Position numbers and translations under genes: made by a program
From: Hydrogenophaga sp. PBL-H3
GTDB taxonomy: Bacteria; Pseudomonadota; Gammaproteobacteria; Burkholderiales; Burkholderiaceae_C
DNA: 64,000 nt
Reading direction: 5' to 3'
NCBI RefSeq assembly: GCF_010104355.1
Contig: NZ_CP044972.1
Span: 4,144,001 to 4,208,000 of the forward strand
The notes under the pieces: generated by a model
Told to the model about the DNA's origin: nothing
The model's database searches: none
The model's input: the letters and a program-made list of their open reading frames with translations, nothing else
In this document: positions 47,121 to 55,537 of the stretch, piece by piece
Layout of the letters: every line of letters begins with the position of its first letter
Position numbering within the stretch: the stretch's first letter is position 1

Positions 47121-48134
47121 ATGAACCGCTCCGACACACCCGCCGCACCCGCCGACACCACCGTGCGCGAAGCCCAGCCCGCCGCCAGCTACGACGCCTC
47201 GGCCAAGCAAAAGAGCCAGGCCAAGACCGCGCGCATCCCCATCAAGATCGTGCCGGCCGAGGTGTTGAAGAAGCCCGAGTGGATCCGCGTCAAGGCCGGC
47301 AGCCCCACCACGCGCTTCTACGAGATCAAGGACATCCTGCGCGCCAACAAGCTGGTGACGGTGTGTGAGGAGGCCAGCTGCCCCAACATCGGCGAGTGCT
47401 TCGGCAAGGGCACGGCCACCTTCATGATCATGGGCGACAAGTGCACGCGGCGCTGCCCGTTCTGCGACGTGGGCCACGGCCGCCCCGACCCGCTGGACGT
47501 GGACGAACCCGACAACCTTGCCAGGACGATTGCCCAGCTCAAGCTGAAATACGTGGTGATCACCAGCGTGGACCGCGACGACCTGCGCGACGGTGGCGCC
47601 GGCCACTTCGTGGCCTGCATCGAGAAGACCCGGGCCTTGTCGCCGCTGACGCAGATCGAGGTGCTGGTGCCCGATTTCCGTGGCCGCGACGACCGTGCGC
47701 TGGAGATCCTCAAGGCAGCACCGCCCGACGTGATGAACCACAACATGGAGACCGTGCCGCGCCTCTACAAGGAAGCACGCCCGGGCTCCGACTACCAGTT
47801 CAGCCTGAACCTGCTAAAGAAGTTCAAGGCGCTCTTCCCCGACGTTCCGACCAAGAGCGGTCTGATGGTCGGCCTGGGCGAGACGGACGAAGAGATCCTG
47901 GAGGTCATGCGCGACATGCGTGCGCACGGCATCGACATGCTCACCATCGGCCAGTACCTCGCGCCCAGCGGCCACCACCTGCCGGTGCGCCGCTACGTGC
48001 ACCCCGACACCTTCAAGATGTTCGAGGCCGAGGCCTACAAGATGGGTTTCAGCCACGCCGCCGTGGGCGCCATGGTGCGCAGCTCGTACCACGCCGACCA
48101 GCAAGCACACGACGTGCTCAACACCGCGCGCTGA
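47121..48134 (+). CDS. lipA: Lipoyl synthase
   Basis: A 337-residue radical-SAM enzyme inserting two sulfur atoms into octanoyl-lipoyl domains. Radical-SAM cysteines are C108, C112 and C115 (CTRRCPFC). The auxiliary sulfur-donor cluster is C82, C87 and C93 ([13 protein letters not shown]), with the C-terminal serine in VRSSYHA. The N-terminal 50 residues are a variable extension rich in Ala/Asp. ATG 47121 was selected, since the longer frame is the lipB shadow. Confidence 0.97.
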   Translation: MNRSDTPAAPADTTVREAQPAASYDASAKQKSQAKTARIPIKIVPAEVLKKPEWIRVKAGSPTTRFYEIKDILRANKLVTVCEEASCPNIGECFGKGTATFMIMGDKCTRRCPFCDVGHGRPDPLDVDEPDNLARTIAQLKLKYVVITSVDRDDLRDGGAGHFVACIEKTRALSPLTQIEVLVPDFRGRDDRALEILKAAPPDVMNHNMETVPRLYKEARPGSDYQFSLNLLKKFKALFPDVPTKSGLMVGLGETDEEILEVMRDMRAHGIDMLTIGQYLAPSGHHLPVRRYVHPDTFKMFEAEAYKMGFSHAAVGAMVRSSYHADQQAHDVLNTAR

Positions 48135-48140
48135 GCTGGA

Positions 48141-49013
48141 TCAGGCCGTTGCAGGGTACAGGGCGGGGGTGACGGCCATACCCTCGATCGCAGGCAGGCC
48201 CGGTGGGTCCGACCAGTCGAGAATTTCAAGCCGCCCATCGGCGTGTTCCACCAGCGCCGTGAGGCTCTCCACCCAGTCGCCGTCGTTGCAATACAGGATG
48301 CCGTCGATCGTGCGGATCTCGGCGTGGTGGATGTGGCCGCAGACCACGCCGTGCACGCCTCGCTCTCGCGCCTCGCGTGCCACCGCGACCTCGAAGTCGC
48401 CCACGTAGCTCACCGCGCGCTTCACCTTGAGCTTGAGGTAGCGCGACAAGCTCCAGTACGGCAAACCCAGGCGCGCGCGCGTGGAGTTGAGATGCCGGTT
48501 GATGCGCAAGGTGAGCTCGTAGGCCCAGTCACCCACATGGGCGAGCCACTTGGCGCACTGGATCACGCCATCGAAGTAGTCACCGTGCGTGATCCACAGG
48601 AGTCGCCCGTCCGCAGTCTGATGAATGGCCTCGTCAACCACTTCGACGCCGCCGAAGTTGTGGCCCAGGTACTTGCGTGCGAACTCGTCGTGGTTGCCCG
48701 GCACAAAGACCACGCGCGTGCCCTTGCGCACCTTGCGCAGCAGCTTCTGCACCACGTCGTTGTGGGTCTGCGGCCAGTACCACTGCCGCCTGAGCTGCCA
48801 GCCGTCGATGATGTCGCCCACCAGATAGAGCGTGTCGCACTCCACACGCTTCAAGAAATCCAGCAACGGCACCGCCTGGCAGCCCGGTGTGCCCAGGTGC
48901 AGGTCCGATATCCACACGGTGCGCACGCGAAGGCTGTCGGGCGCATCCGCGTCGGCATCCGTTGAGTCCGTGGTGTCCGTGGTGTCCAGCAAGGGAAGGA
49001 GGTCGCGTCGCAT
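48141..49013 (-). CDS. plcP: PlcP-like metallophosphoesterase (UDP-2,3-diacylglucosamine diphosphatase family)
   Basis: A 290-residue calcineurin-like phosphoesterase. Metal ligands are in DLHLG (about 37-41), GDIIDGW, GNHDE, THGDYFD and GHIHHAE, so the dimetal site is complete. The long phrases WYWPQTHNDVVQKLLRKV and GLPYWSLSRYLKLKVK are those of the branch containing Sinorhizobium PlcP, an intracellular phospholipase C that strips head groups from phospholipids, rather than lipid-A LpxH (established family knowledge, assignment by me). It lies 49 bp after a diacylglycerol-type glycosyltransferase with a Pho-box array upstream, which supports PlcP. The N-terminus has a short TTD/DAD repeat. 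Confidence 0.8.
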   Translation of the reverse strand: MRRDLLPLLDTTDTTDSTDADADAPDSLRVRTVWISDLHLGTPGCQAVPLLDFLKRVECDTLYLVGDIIDGWQLRRQWYWPQTHNDVVQKLLRKVRKGTRVVFVPGNHDEFARKYLGHNFGGVEVVDEAIHQTADGRLLWITHGDYFDGVIQCAKWLAHVGDWAYELTLRINRHLNSTRARLGLPYWSLSRYLKLKVKRAVSYVGDFEVAVAREARERGVHGVVCGHIHHAEIRTIDGILYCNDGDWVESLTALVEHADGRLEILDWSDPPGLPAIEGMAVTPALYPATA

Positions 49014-49062
49014 GGAGGTTCAGTGTGAAGATCACTTGCGACGCGTCAATGAAGCCTCGGCG

Positions 49063-50229
49063 TCAATTGGATGACAGTGCAGGCTCCACCAACCGCTCTG
49101 CGGCGGTGGCCTGCCTCGCCTTCAGAATGGCCGCAAGACGTTGTGGCACCTCCAGCGCCGCGCGGTTCTCGACGGCGGCAGCACGTTGCTGAAAGTCCGC
49201 CAGCCGTGGCAGCAGCTGCTCCACCGCAGTGCCAATCCGGCTGAAGCTGCGCAGCGTCAGGCCAACGCCTTGCTCGCGCACCCAATCGGTGTTCCAGCGC
49301 TCCTGCGGCATGGTCCAGGCGTTGCGCGTCACGATCACCGGCAAACCCATCTGCACCGCCTCGCTGATGGCACCGGGTCCCGGCTTGCCGACAAAAAAAT
49401 CGGCCAGCTGCATCCAGCGCGCCACATCGGGCGTGAAGCCCACCACCACACGCGGCGCCACCGCCGGCAAGACCCGCAGCGACTGCGCCAGCGCCTCGTT
49501 GCGCCCGCACAGCAGGATCAGAGGCACCTCGGGCAAGGCAGTGGCGATGCGCTTCATGACGCGCGAGCCAGCGCCACCGAACATCACCAGCCCCACCGGT
49601 TGCTGTGGATCGAGTCCCAGTGCCGCGCGCTCCTGGCTGCGGTCCAGCGTTGCGGGCGCGTGGAAGGCCGGGCGCAGCAGCATGCCGCTGACACGGTGCA
49701 CCTGCTCAGGTGTGCAGCCCGCCTGCAGCGCCTGCGCATGGGCGTGCGCCGTGCCGCAAACCACATGCTGACCCGTGCCCGGCTCCATCCAGAACGCGGG
49801 CGGGTGATCGGCCATGTCGGTCAACACCGTGACAAACGGGGTCTGCGGCTGGGCCTGCGCCAGGCTGTCGTGCAGCGCCCGGTTGAAATTCGGAATCAGC
49901 GAAACCACCATGTCGGGCTTCGTCGCGCGCCAGTGAGCCGCCAGCCGTTCCACCAGCAAGGGGTGGCTCCAGCGGATGGCGCGCTGCAGCAGCTTGAGTT
50001 CTTGCGAGAGACCCAGCGTGAAGCCACTGGCCAGACGCTTGTTGTAGAGGTCTTCCGGATCGAAGCCCATGACCCGGCGGAACTTGCCCGCGGGATCGAT
50101 GACTTCGGTGAAGTTCACCTTGCGCACACGCCAGGGCAGGCCCTGGGCCTCGATGGCCAGCGACAGCGCCTCGGCGGCGGCGCGGTGGCCGCCACCCGCG
50201 TTGAACCAGACCAAATCGACGTTGAGCAT
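49063..50229 (-). CDS. Agt-like glycosyltransferase (MGDG-synthase/MurG-type GT-B fold)
   Basis: A 388-residue glycosyltransferase. The N-terminus WFNAGGGHRAAAEALSLAIE is the acceptor-side motif of monogalactosyldiacylglycerol synthases. The donor-site half has GLVMFGGAGSRVMKRIATAL and FFVGKPGPGAISEAVQMGLP. Homology suggests transfer of a sugar from a UDP-sugar to diacylglycerol. It is upstream of the PlcP-like gene (49-bp gap), giving a diacylglycerol producer and a diacylglycerol glycosylator in one operon. The ATG at 50229 directly precedes the glycine-rich motif. A PhoB-type array lies at 50252-50291. Confidence 0.82.
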   Translation of the reverse strand: MLNVDLVWFNAGGGHRAAAEALSLAIEAQGLPWRVRKVNFTEVIDPAGKFRRVMGFDPEDLYNKRLASGFTLGLSQELKLLQRAIRWSHPLLVERLAAHWRATKPDMVVSLIPNFNRALHDSLAQAQPQTPFVTVLTDMADHPPAFWMEPGTGQHVVCGTAHAHAQALQAGCTPEQVHRVSGMLLRPAFHAPATLDRSQERAALGLDPQQPVGLVMFGGAGSRVMKRIATALPEVPLILLCGRNEALAQSLRVLPAVAPRVVVGFTPDVARWMQLADFFVGKPGPGAISEAVQMGLPVIVTRNAWTMPQERWNTDWVREQGVGLTLRSFSRIGTAVEQLLPRLADFQQRAAAVENRAALEVPQRLAAILKARQATAAERLVEPALSSN

Positions 50230-50251
50230 GCCGCGATGTTGTGTGGCCCGT

Positions 50252-50291
50252 GCGACGAACGCATGACGACACCATGACTGGCGCATGACGA
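50252..50291 (-). promoter_or_regulatory. Pho-box array (four heptamers, 11-bp period)
   Basis: On the minus strand the heptamers TCGTCAT (50291-50285), CAGTCAT (50280-50274), TCGTCAT (50269-50263) and TCGTCGC (50258-50252) are each separated by exactly 4 bp. The known Pho box is two CTGTCAT-type heptamers spaced by 4 bp; the second matches it at 6 of 7 positions and the first and third at 5 of 7 (GTCAT core intact). It ends 22 bp before the glycosyltransferase start, so the transcript leader would be very short. Confidence 0.72.
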
Positions 50292-50337
50292 GCCTGCCCC
50301 AACAGGAACCACCGGCGCGGCACGGTAACCTACCGGC

Positions 50338-51174
50338 ATGAACGCCAACCTCCTTGCCCTGGGCGCCATCGCGCTGTGGGCCTCCCTCGCCGCACTCGGT
50401 GTGGCCCTGTCGCATGTCCCGCCCTTTCTGCTCACCGGCCTCTCGCTGCTGATCGGCAGCCTGATCGCGCTGCCGCTCTCGCGCTTCGACTTCCGCCAAT
50501 GGCGCGTGCCGGCCAGCACCTTGGCGCTGGGTGTGTACGGCCTGTTCGGCTACCACTTCCTGCTCTTCATCGCGCTGCGCCACGCGCCACCGGTGCAGGC
50601 CAACCTGGTGAACTACCTCTGGCCGCTGGGCATCGTGGTGATGGCGCCGCTGTTCCTGCCCGGCATGAAGCTCACCGGCCACCACATCTTTGCCGCCTTG
50701 CTGGGCTTCGCGGGCGCGGCACTGGCCATTGTGGGAGGCGCCGGTGGTGCGGGTGAAGCTCGCTGGGCCTGGGGCTACATCCCGGCGCTGGCCTCGGCCT
50801 TCATGTGGGCGAGCTATTCGTTGATGACCAAGCGCGTGCGCGCCTTTCCCACCGCGGCCATCGGCAGCTTCGCCTTGCTGTCGGGCGTGCTCTCGCTGTT
50901 CTGCCACGCGCTGCTGGAGCCCGCCGTCTCGCTCTCGACCCAGGACATGCTGCTCATCGCCGTGCTGGGCCTGGGTCCGCTCGGTGGTGCATTCTTTCTG
51001 TGGGACGCCGCCCTCAAACGCGGCGACGCGCGCCAGATCGGTGTGCTGAGTTTTCTCACGCCGCTGCTCTCCACGCTGACACTGCTGTTGCTTCGGGGGG
51101 AGATGCCGAGTCCTGCGATCGGACTGGCGGCGCTGATGATCGTGGGTGCGGCGGTGATGGCCACGCGCCGCTGA
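50338..51174 (+). CDS. EamA/DMT family exporter
   Basis: A 278-residue protein with ten predicted helices in two EamA repeats. The N-terminal LLALGAIALWASLAALGVAL and PVQANLVNYLWPLGIVVMAP, and the second-half ALASAFMWASYSLMTKRVRA, resemble the YddG-type aromatic amino-acid exporter branch. It is divergent from the glycosyltransferase gene (108-bp gap that contains the Pho array). Substrate uncertain. Confidence 0.85.
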   Translation: MNANLLALGAIALWASLAALGVALSHVPPFLLTGLSLLIGSLIALPLSRFDFRQWRVPASTLALGVYGLFGYHFLLFIALRHAPPVQANLVNYLWPLGIVVMAPLFLPGMKLTGHHIFAALLGFAGAALAIVGGAGGAGEARWAWGYIPALASAFMWASYSLMTKRVRAFPTAAIGSFALLSGVLSLFCHALLEPAVSLSTQDMLLIAVLGLGPLGGAFFLWDAALKRGDARQIGVLSFLTPLLSTLTLLLLRGEMPSPAIGLAALMIVGAAVMATRR

Positions 51175-51181
51175 CGGACGA

Positions 51182-51201
51182 CCCGCGCAGCGCAGCGCGG
51201 G
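51182..51201. terminator. Possible hairpin between convergent eamA and ptsI
   Basis: CCCGCGC and GCGCGGG flank AGCGCA. It is a stable 7-bp stem but lacks a T-tract, so intrinsic termination is uncertain. Confidence 0.4.
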
Positions 51202-51211
51202 GGCCAACGGA

Positions 51212-52963
51212 TCAGTCGGTCATGAGCGCGGCGGGATCTTCCGCCGACAGCACGGTCTGGGCCCAGGTCTGCAGGCGGGTCGTGTCGCAGCGCAATATCT
51301 GCTGCTTGACCGCCAGGATCTGCGACGGGTGCATGGAGAAGCTGCGCAAGCCCAGGCCAAGCAGGAGGCGCGTCATGGCCACGTCGCCCGCCATTTCGCC
51401 GCACACGCTCACGCCCTTGCCCTGCGCGTGACATTGCGTGATGGTGCTGGCCAGCAGCTGCAGCACAGCGGGGTGCACCGGGTCGTACAGGTGAGACACG
51501 GCCTCGTCGGCGCGGTCGATGGCCAGCGTGTACTGGATCAGGTCGTTGGTGCCGATGGAGAGAAAGTCGAAGTGCTTGAGGAACAGCGGGATGGTGAGCG
51601 CCGCCGCCGGCACCTCGATCATGGCGCCCAGCTTCACCGCGCCATGGGTCACGCCGGCGGCCAGCAGCTGTTCGCGCGCACGGTGCACCAGCGCCAGCGT
51701 CTGGCGGATTTCGCTGGCGTGCGCGAGCATGGGAATGAGCAGGTGCACCGGGCCGTGCGCGGCTGCGCGCAAGATGGCGCGCAACTGCGCGAGAAACATG
51801 GCGGGGTCGGCCAGGCTCCAGCGGATGGCGCGCAGGCCCAGCGCCGGGTTGAGGTGGTCTTCGCCAGCGCGCGGGGCCACGCGGTCCAGCGGCTTGTCGG
51901 CGCCCACGTCCACGGTGCGGATGGTCACCGGCAGGCCCTGCATGCCCTCCACCGCGCGCTTGTAGGCCTGGTACTGCTCCTCCTCGTCGGGCAGCTTGCC
52001 ATTGCGCCCCATGAACAGGAACTCGCTGCGGAACAGCCCCACGCCCACGGCACCGGCTTTGAGGGCGCCCACGGCGTCTTCGGGCTGTTCGATGTTGGCC
52101 AGCAGTTCGATCTTTTGTCCGTCGAGCGTGACGGCGGGCGTGTTCTTCAGGCGCGAGAGGCGCTCGCGCTCGACTTCACCCTGGCGCTGCTTGAAGCCGT
52201 ATTCGGCCAACAGGATGGGTGAGGGATCGACCACCACCACGCCGGCATCGCCGTCGATGATGACCCAGTCGTCCTGCTCGATCAGCTGGCTGGCCGAACG
52301 CGCACCGACCACGGCAGGGATGTCCATGCTGCGCGCGACGATAGCGGTGTGGCTGGTCTTGCCACCCACGTCGGTGACGAAGCCGGCAAACACGCTTTGC
52401 TTGAACTGCAGCATGTCGGCCGGCGAGAGGTCGTGCGCGATCAGCACCAGCGGCACGTCGACCGCGCTGTCCTGCCCGGGGCGCGACTGGCCGGCACCCA
52501 CGGGCGATGCCACGCCGCGCATCACGCGCAGGATGCGCTCGACCACCTGTTCCAGGTCGGCCTTGCGCTCGCGCAGGTAGGGGTCTTCCATCTCGTCAAA
52601 CTGGCGCGCGATCACCTCCAGCTGCGTGGTGAGCGCCCATTCGGCGTTGTAGTGGCGCTCGACGATCCAGTGTTTCACGCCGCCGGTGAGCTGCTCGTCC
52701 TGCAACAGCATGAGGTGCACGTCGAGCAGGGCGGTGAGTTCGGGATGCGCATCCGAGGGACCCAGCTCATGCAGGCTCTGCTGCACCTTCAGGATTTCTG
52801 CGGCCACCTCGTTGCGCGCATGGCGCAGCCGCTCGATCTCGCCCTGAACCTGCTCGGCCTGCACGAAGTAGTGCGCCACATCGATCCGGCTCGACGCCAC
52901 GATCACCGCCCGCCCGATGGCAATGCCCCGGGAGACGGCGAGACCGTGGACGGAGAAGCTCAT
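51212..52963 (-). CDS. ptsI: PTS enzyme I (phosphoenolpyruvate-protein phosphotransferase)
   Basis: A 583-residue enzyme I. The phospho-His is in GGKTSHTAIVARSMDIPAVV (about 190), the PEP-binding motif is RTVDVGADKPLDR, and the active site near the C-terminus includes SIGTNDLIQYTLAIDRAD and VSVCGEMAGD. It phosphorylates HPr from PEP. The start overlaps ptsH by 4 bp. The absence of any sugar permease nearby indicates a regulatory PTS. Confidence 0.96.
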   Translation of the reverse strand: MSFSVHGLAVSRGIAIGRAVIVASSRIDVAHYFVQAEQVQGEIERLRHARNEVAAEILKVQQSLHELGPSDAHPELTALLDVHLMLLQDEQLTGGVKHWIVERHYNAEWALTTQLEVIARQFDEMEDPYLRERKADLEQVVERILRVMRGVASPVGAGQSRPGQDSAVDVPLVLIAHDLSPADMLQFKQSVFAGFVTDVGGKTSHTAIVARSMDIPAVVGARSASQLIEQDDWVIIDGDAGVVVVDPSPILLAEYGFKQRQGEVERERLSRLKNTPAVTLDGQKIELLANIEQPEDAVGALKAGAVGVGLFRSEFLFMGRNGKLPDEEEQYQAYKRAVEGMQGLPVTIRTVDVGADKPLDRVAPRAGEDHLNPALGLRAIRWSLADPAMFLAQLRAILRAAAHGPVHLLIPMLAHASEIRQTLALVHRAREQLLAAGVTHGAVKLGAMIEVPAAALTIPLFLKHFDFLSIGTNDLIQYTLAIDRADEAVSHLYDPVHPAVLQLLASTITQCHAQGKGVSVCGEMAGDVAMTRLLLGLGLRSFSMHPSQILAVKQQILRCDTTRLQTWAQTVLSAEDPAALMTD

Positions 52964-53229
52964 TCGCCCTCGCCGAACTTGTCGTTGATGAGTGCAACGA
53001 GAGCGTCCATGGCCACCGCCTCGTCCGCCCCGATGGTCTCCACCTCGACGGTGCTGCCCAGACCCGCGGCCAACATCATCACGCCCATGATGCTTTTGGC
53101 ATTGACGCGGCGATCACCCCGGGACATCCACACATCGCTGGCGAAGCTGCCCGCGAGTTTGGTGAGTTTGGCCGAGGCGCGTGCGTGCAGCCCGAGCTTA
53201 TTGCTGATGGTCACGGTGGTCTTGATCAT
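52960..53229 (-). CDS. ptsH: HPr phosphocarrier protein
   Basis: An 89-residue HPr with active-site H15 (GLHARASAKL) and the regulatory Ser46 in NAKSIMGVMM, the target of HPr kinase in beta-proteobacteria. It overlaps the upstream IIA gene by 32 bp and ptsI by 4 bp, so translation is coupled. Confidence 0.96.
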   Translation of the reverse strand: MIKTTVTISNKLGLHARASAKLTKLAGSFASDVWMSRGDRRVNAKSIMGVMMLAAGLGSTVEVETIGADEAVAMDALVALINDKFGEGE

Positions 53230-53644
53230 GGGTGGCTCGTCTGGCCTGGTTCTGCGGAGCGGTCACCGCCACCTGAATCACCCCCTGCGTGGCACCGATC
53301 ATGGCGCGCGAGATCAGCGCGTCCAGCGACTCGTGGCGGTAAGACACGGTGCGCAGCAACATGGGCAGGTTCACGCCGGTGATCAACTTGGAGTTGATGC
53401 CGTCGATGAGTTTCTGCGCCACGTTGCATGGCGTGGCGCCGAACACGTCGGTCACCACCAGGGTTTGGGGCAGGTGCATCTGGCGCATGAGTGCGCGCGC
53501 CTGTGCCAGCGATTCTTCAGGCGGTACGTTGGGTTGGACATCCAGCGCCGAGACGGCCTCGGCGCTGTCGGGGAACACATGCATGACGCACTGGCGCAAG
53601 GCCGAAGCCAGAGGCGCGTGCGCGATGATGAGGATGCCGTTCAT
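53198..53644 (-). CDS. PTS EIIA-Man family protein
   Basis: A 148-residue mannose-type IIA domain. The phospho-acceptor H9 is in IIAHAPLASAL, and the VTDVFGATPCNVA and GVNLPML motifs are conserved. No IIB or IIC component is encoded here, so phosphate probably serves signalling, as proposed for ptsM in related bacteria. The last 10 codons overlap ptsH in another frame. Confidence 0.93.
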   Translation of the reverse strand: MNGILIIAHAPLASALRQCVMHVFPDSAEAVSALDVQPNVPPEESLAQARALMRQMHLPQTLVVTDVFGATPCNVAQKLIDGINSKLITGVNLPMLLRTVSYRHESLDALISRAMIGATQGVIQVAVTAPQNQARRATHDQDHRDHQQ

Positions 53645-53653
53645 GAGCGCAGT

Positions 53654-54919
53654 TTAGCCGGCCTGGGTGCGCGGGCGGGCTCGCCAGGCACGCCAGAAAG
53701 CCAGGTAGGCGAACACGCAACACACGCCGAAGAAGGCCATGGCACCCCGGTAACGAACAGACTCGCTCCAACCGAACACCGTGAGCGCCTCGATCAGCAG
53801 GCCAATGCCCCACTGCACACCGAAGACCCCGGCGAAGATGGCCAGGTTGTACGCCGACAGGGCGCGCCCGGCGGCTTCGGGCGGCAACGCCAGCGCCACC
53901 GCCGGCTGCGACAGCGACACGAATGTGCTGGTCACGCAGAACAGGGCCCACAGCTCCCAGCCCGCGCCTGCGCCCAGCAGCACGATGGCGGCCAGCACAA
54001 GGAAGCTCGCGGGCAATCCCCAGGCGATCAGCCGCTCGGGCCGCAAGCCACGGCGCGCCAGGTGGGGGTTGACCACGCCCCAGAGCCAGAAGGTGCAGAG
54101 CATCGACAGGTTGATGCCGAACAGGCCAGCGGCTGCCTCCTGCGGGGTGTAGCCCGCCACTTTCACCATCCACGGCCCGGCCCACAGGGTCTGCACGGCT
54201 ACCATGCCACCGTAGTTGACGAAACCGATTGGCAACATCTGGCGAAAGTAAGGGTTGCGCCAGATCAGGCCGTACCCCCCGGACGGCAACGGCTGGCTTT
54301 CGGACTGCGCCGGCGTCGCCTGACGCCATCGTGGCACGGTGATCGCAATACCGATCATCGACAGCGCAATCAGCCCGGCCAGCAGCCAGAACAGCCCGCG
54401 CCAGCCGGTGTAGGGCATCAACCACTGCACCGGCAGCGTGGCCGCCACCATGCCCAGCGAACCGGTCATGAGCATCCACGAGTTCGCGCGCAGTTGTGTG
54501 GCCGGCGTGAGCCAGCGGCGAAAGCCGGTGAGCGGCGCCATCAGGCAGGCGCTCACCCCCATGCCGGTGAGCACGCGCGCGGCCAGCAAGCCCGAGAAAC
54601 TCGTGGCCAGCGCAAACGCCATGCAGCCGAGCACGGCCACCGTGAGAAAGGCCAGGATCACCTTGCGCGGCCCGTGGCGGTCCAGCCAATTGCCCAACGG
54701 CAGCTGGGTCATGGCGAAGCCCAGGAAGTAGCCACCCGCGAGCAGGCCGAGGTCGCCAGCGTTGAGGTCGAGTTCCCGGCTCAGGGTGGGCGAGAGCGTG
54801 GCCGTGATGGCGCGCACCAGGGCGGAGAAAAAGTACGCGACCGCAAACGTGAGGAAAACGATGACCGCGGCGCGCGTCCCCAGCGCGTCGCCGCGCGTGT
54901 CTGTCGGCGCGCTTGTCAT
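53654..54919 (-). CDS. MFS transporter
   Basis: A 421-residue major facilitator of the CynX/nitrate-sugar-like type, with 12 helices. The motif GNWLDRHGPRKVI lies after TM2, and AARVLTGMGVSACLMAP in TM4. The start overlaps the lipoprotein gene by 4 bp. The stop is 9 bp before the EIIA gene, so it belongs to the same five-gene chain. Its cargo is unknown; a carboxylate or sugar coupled to PTS signalling is possible. Confidence 0.86.
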   Translation of the reverse strand: MTSAPTDTRGDALGTRAAVIVFLTFAVAYFFSALVRAITATLSPTLSRELDLNAGDLGLLAGGYFLGFAMTQLPLGNWLDRHGPRKVILAFLTVAVLGCMAFALATSFSGLLAARVLTGMGVSACLMAPLTGFRRWLTPATQLRANSWMLMTGSLGMVAATLPVQWLMPYTGWRGLFWLLAGLIALSMIGIAITVPRWRQATPAQSESQPLPSGGYGLIWRNPYFRQMLPIGFVNYGGMVAVQTLWAGPWMVKVAGYTPQEAAAGLFGINLSMLCTFWLWGVVNPHLARRGLRPERLIAWGLPASFLVLAAIVLLGAGAGWELWALFCVTSTFVSLSQPAVALALPPEAAGRALSAYNLAIFAGVFGVQWGIGLLIEALTVFGWSESVRYRGAMAFFGVCCVFAYLAFWRAWRARPRTQAG

Positions 54920-55470
54920 GGCAGCTTCAGTCCGTCAACAAAGGTGGTGCGCACCTCGTCGGTGATGGTCGGGCCATAGATCGCGGCCTGGAACACCTGC
55001 GCACCACGCGCGAAGTACACCGCCCGGGTCTGCACGGACTGGCCTTGTGGATCGGTGCCCTGCGCGACGATGCCTTGCGTCAGCGTGGCGCCGGCCACAG
55101 TCGTGGTCCAGCGGTGGCCCGGATCGGCCTGCAGCGCCGGGTCCACACGGATCGCGGCGAGCGCGGCGCGTTGCCAGTCGATCAGCGTGGCGGGCACGGC
55201 AGCGGCGTCGGGTGCATCGGCCCAGGCCAGCGCAAAGGTGAGGCCGCCGGCCTGGCAGCTGTGCATGTGCAGCACGGTGGGCGAACCACCCAGGGGCACC
55301 GAGCGTTCGGCGGTCTCGGGCTTGCACGGCATGAGCGCCTGCAGCGGCGTGCCCTCGGGGCGCCATTCGCGCCAGTTGAAAGTGGGGTTGCAGGCGGTCA
55401 GAGCCAAGGCTATCAGCGCGCCGATGAGCCCGCGTCGGCGCATCGCGTGGCGGTATGCATTTGATGACAT
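54916..55470 (-). CDS. Predicted lipoprotein, conserved hypothetical
   Basis: A 184-residue protein of unknown function. The N-terminus has Arg residues followed by LIGALIALALTAC, a good lipobox, so it is probably anchored in the envelope. The body includes two Cys (PCKPET and HSCQAGG) and the phrase DWQRAALAAIRVD. ATG 55470 or 55443 (MRRRGLIG) could be the start, and the latter fits the signal peptide better. It overlaps the MFS gene by 4 bp. Confidence 0.7.
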   Translation of the reverse strand: MSSNAYRHAMRRRGLIGALIALALTACNPTFNWREWRPEGTPLQALMPCKPETAERSVPLGGSPTVLHMHSCQAGGLTFALAWADAPDAAAVPATLIDWQRAALAAIRVDPALQADPGHRWTTTVAGATLTQGIVAQGTDPQGQSVQTRAVYFARGAQVFQAAIYGPTITDEVRTTFVDGLKLP

Positions 55471-55537
55471 GGGATGGGGTGGAGCACGCCACCGTGGGGA
55501 CAGCGCAGTGCCGGCAGCGTCGCGCACAATGGCAAAC

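Noticed and set aside
52349..54979. 876-codon plus-strand frame
   Set aside because: It runs opposite ptsI, ptsH, the EIIA gene and the MFS gene, all with clear homology. It is a GC shadow.
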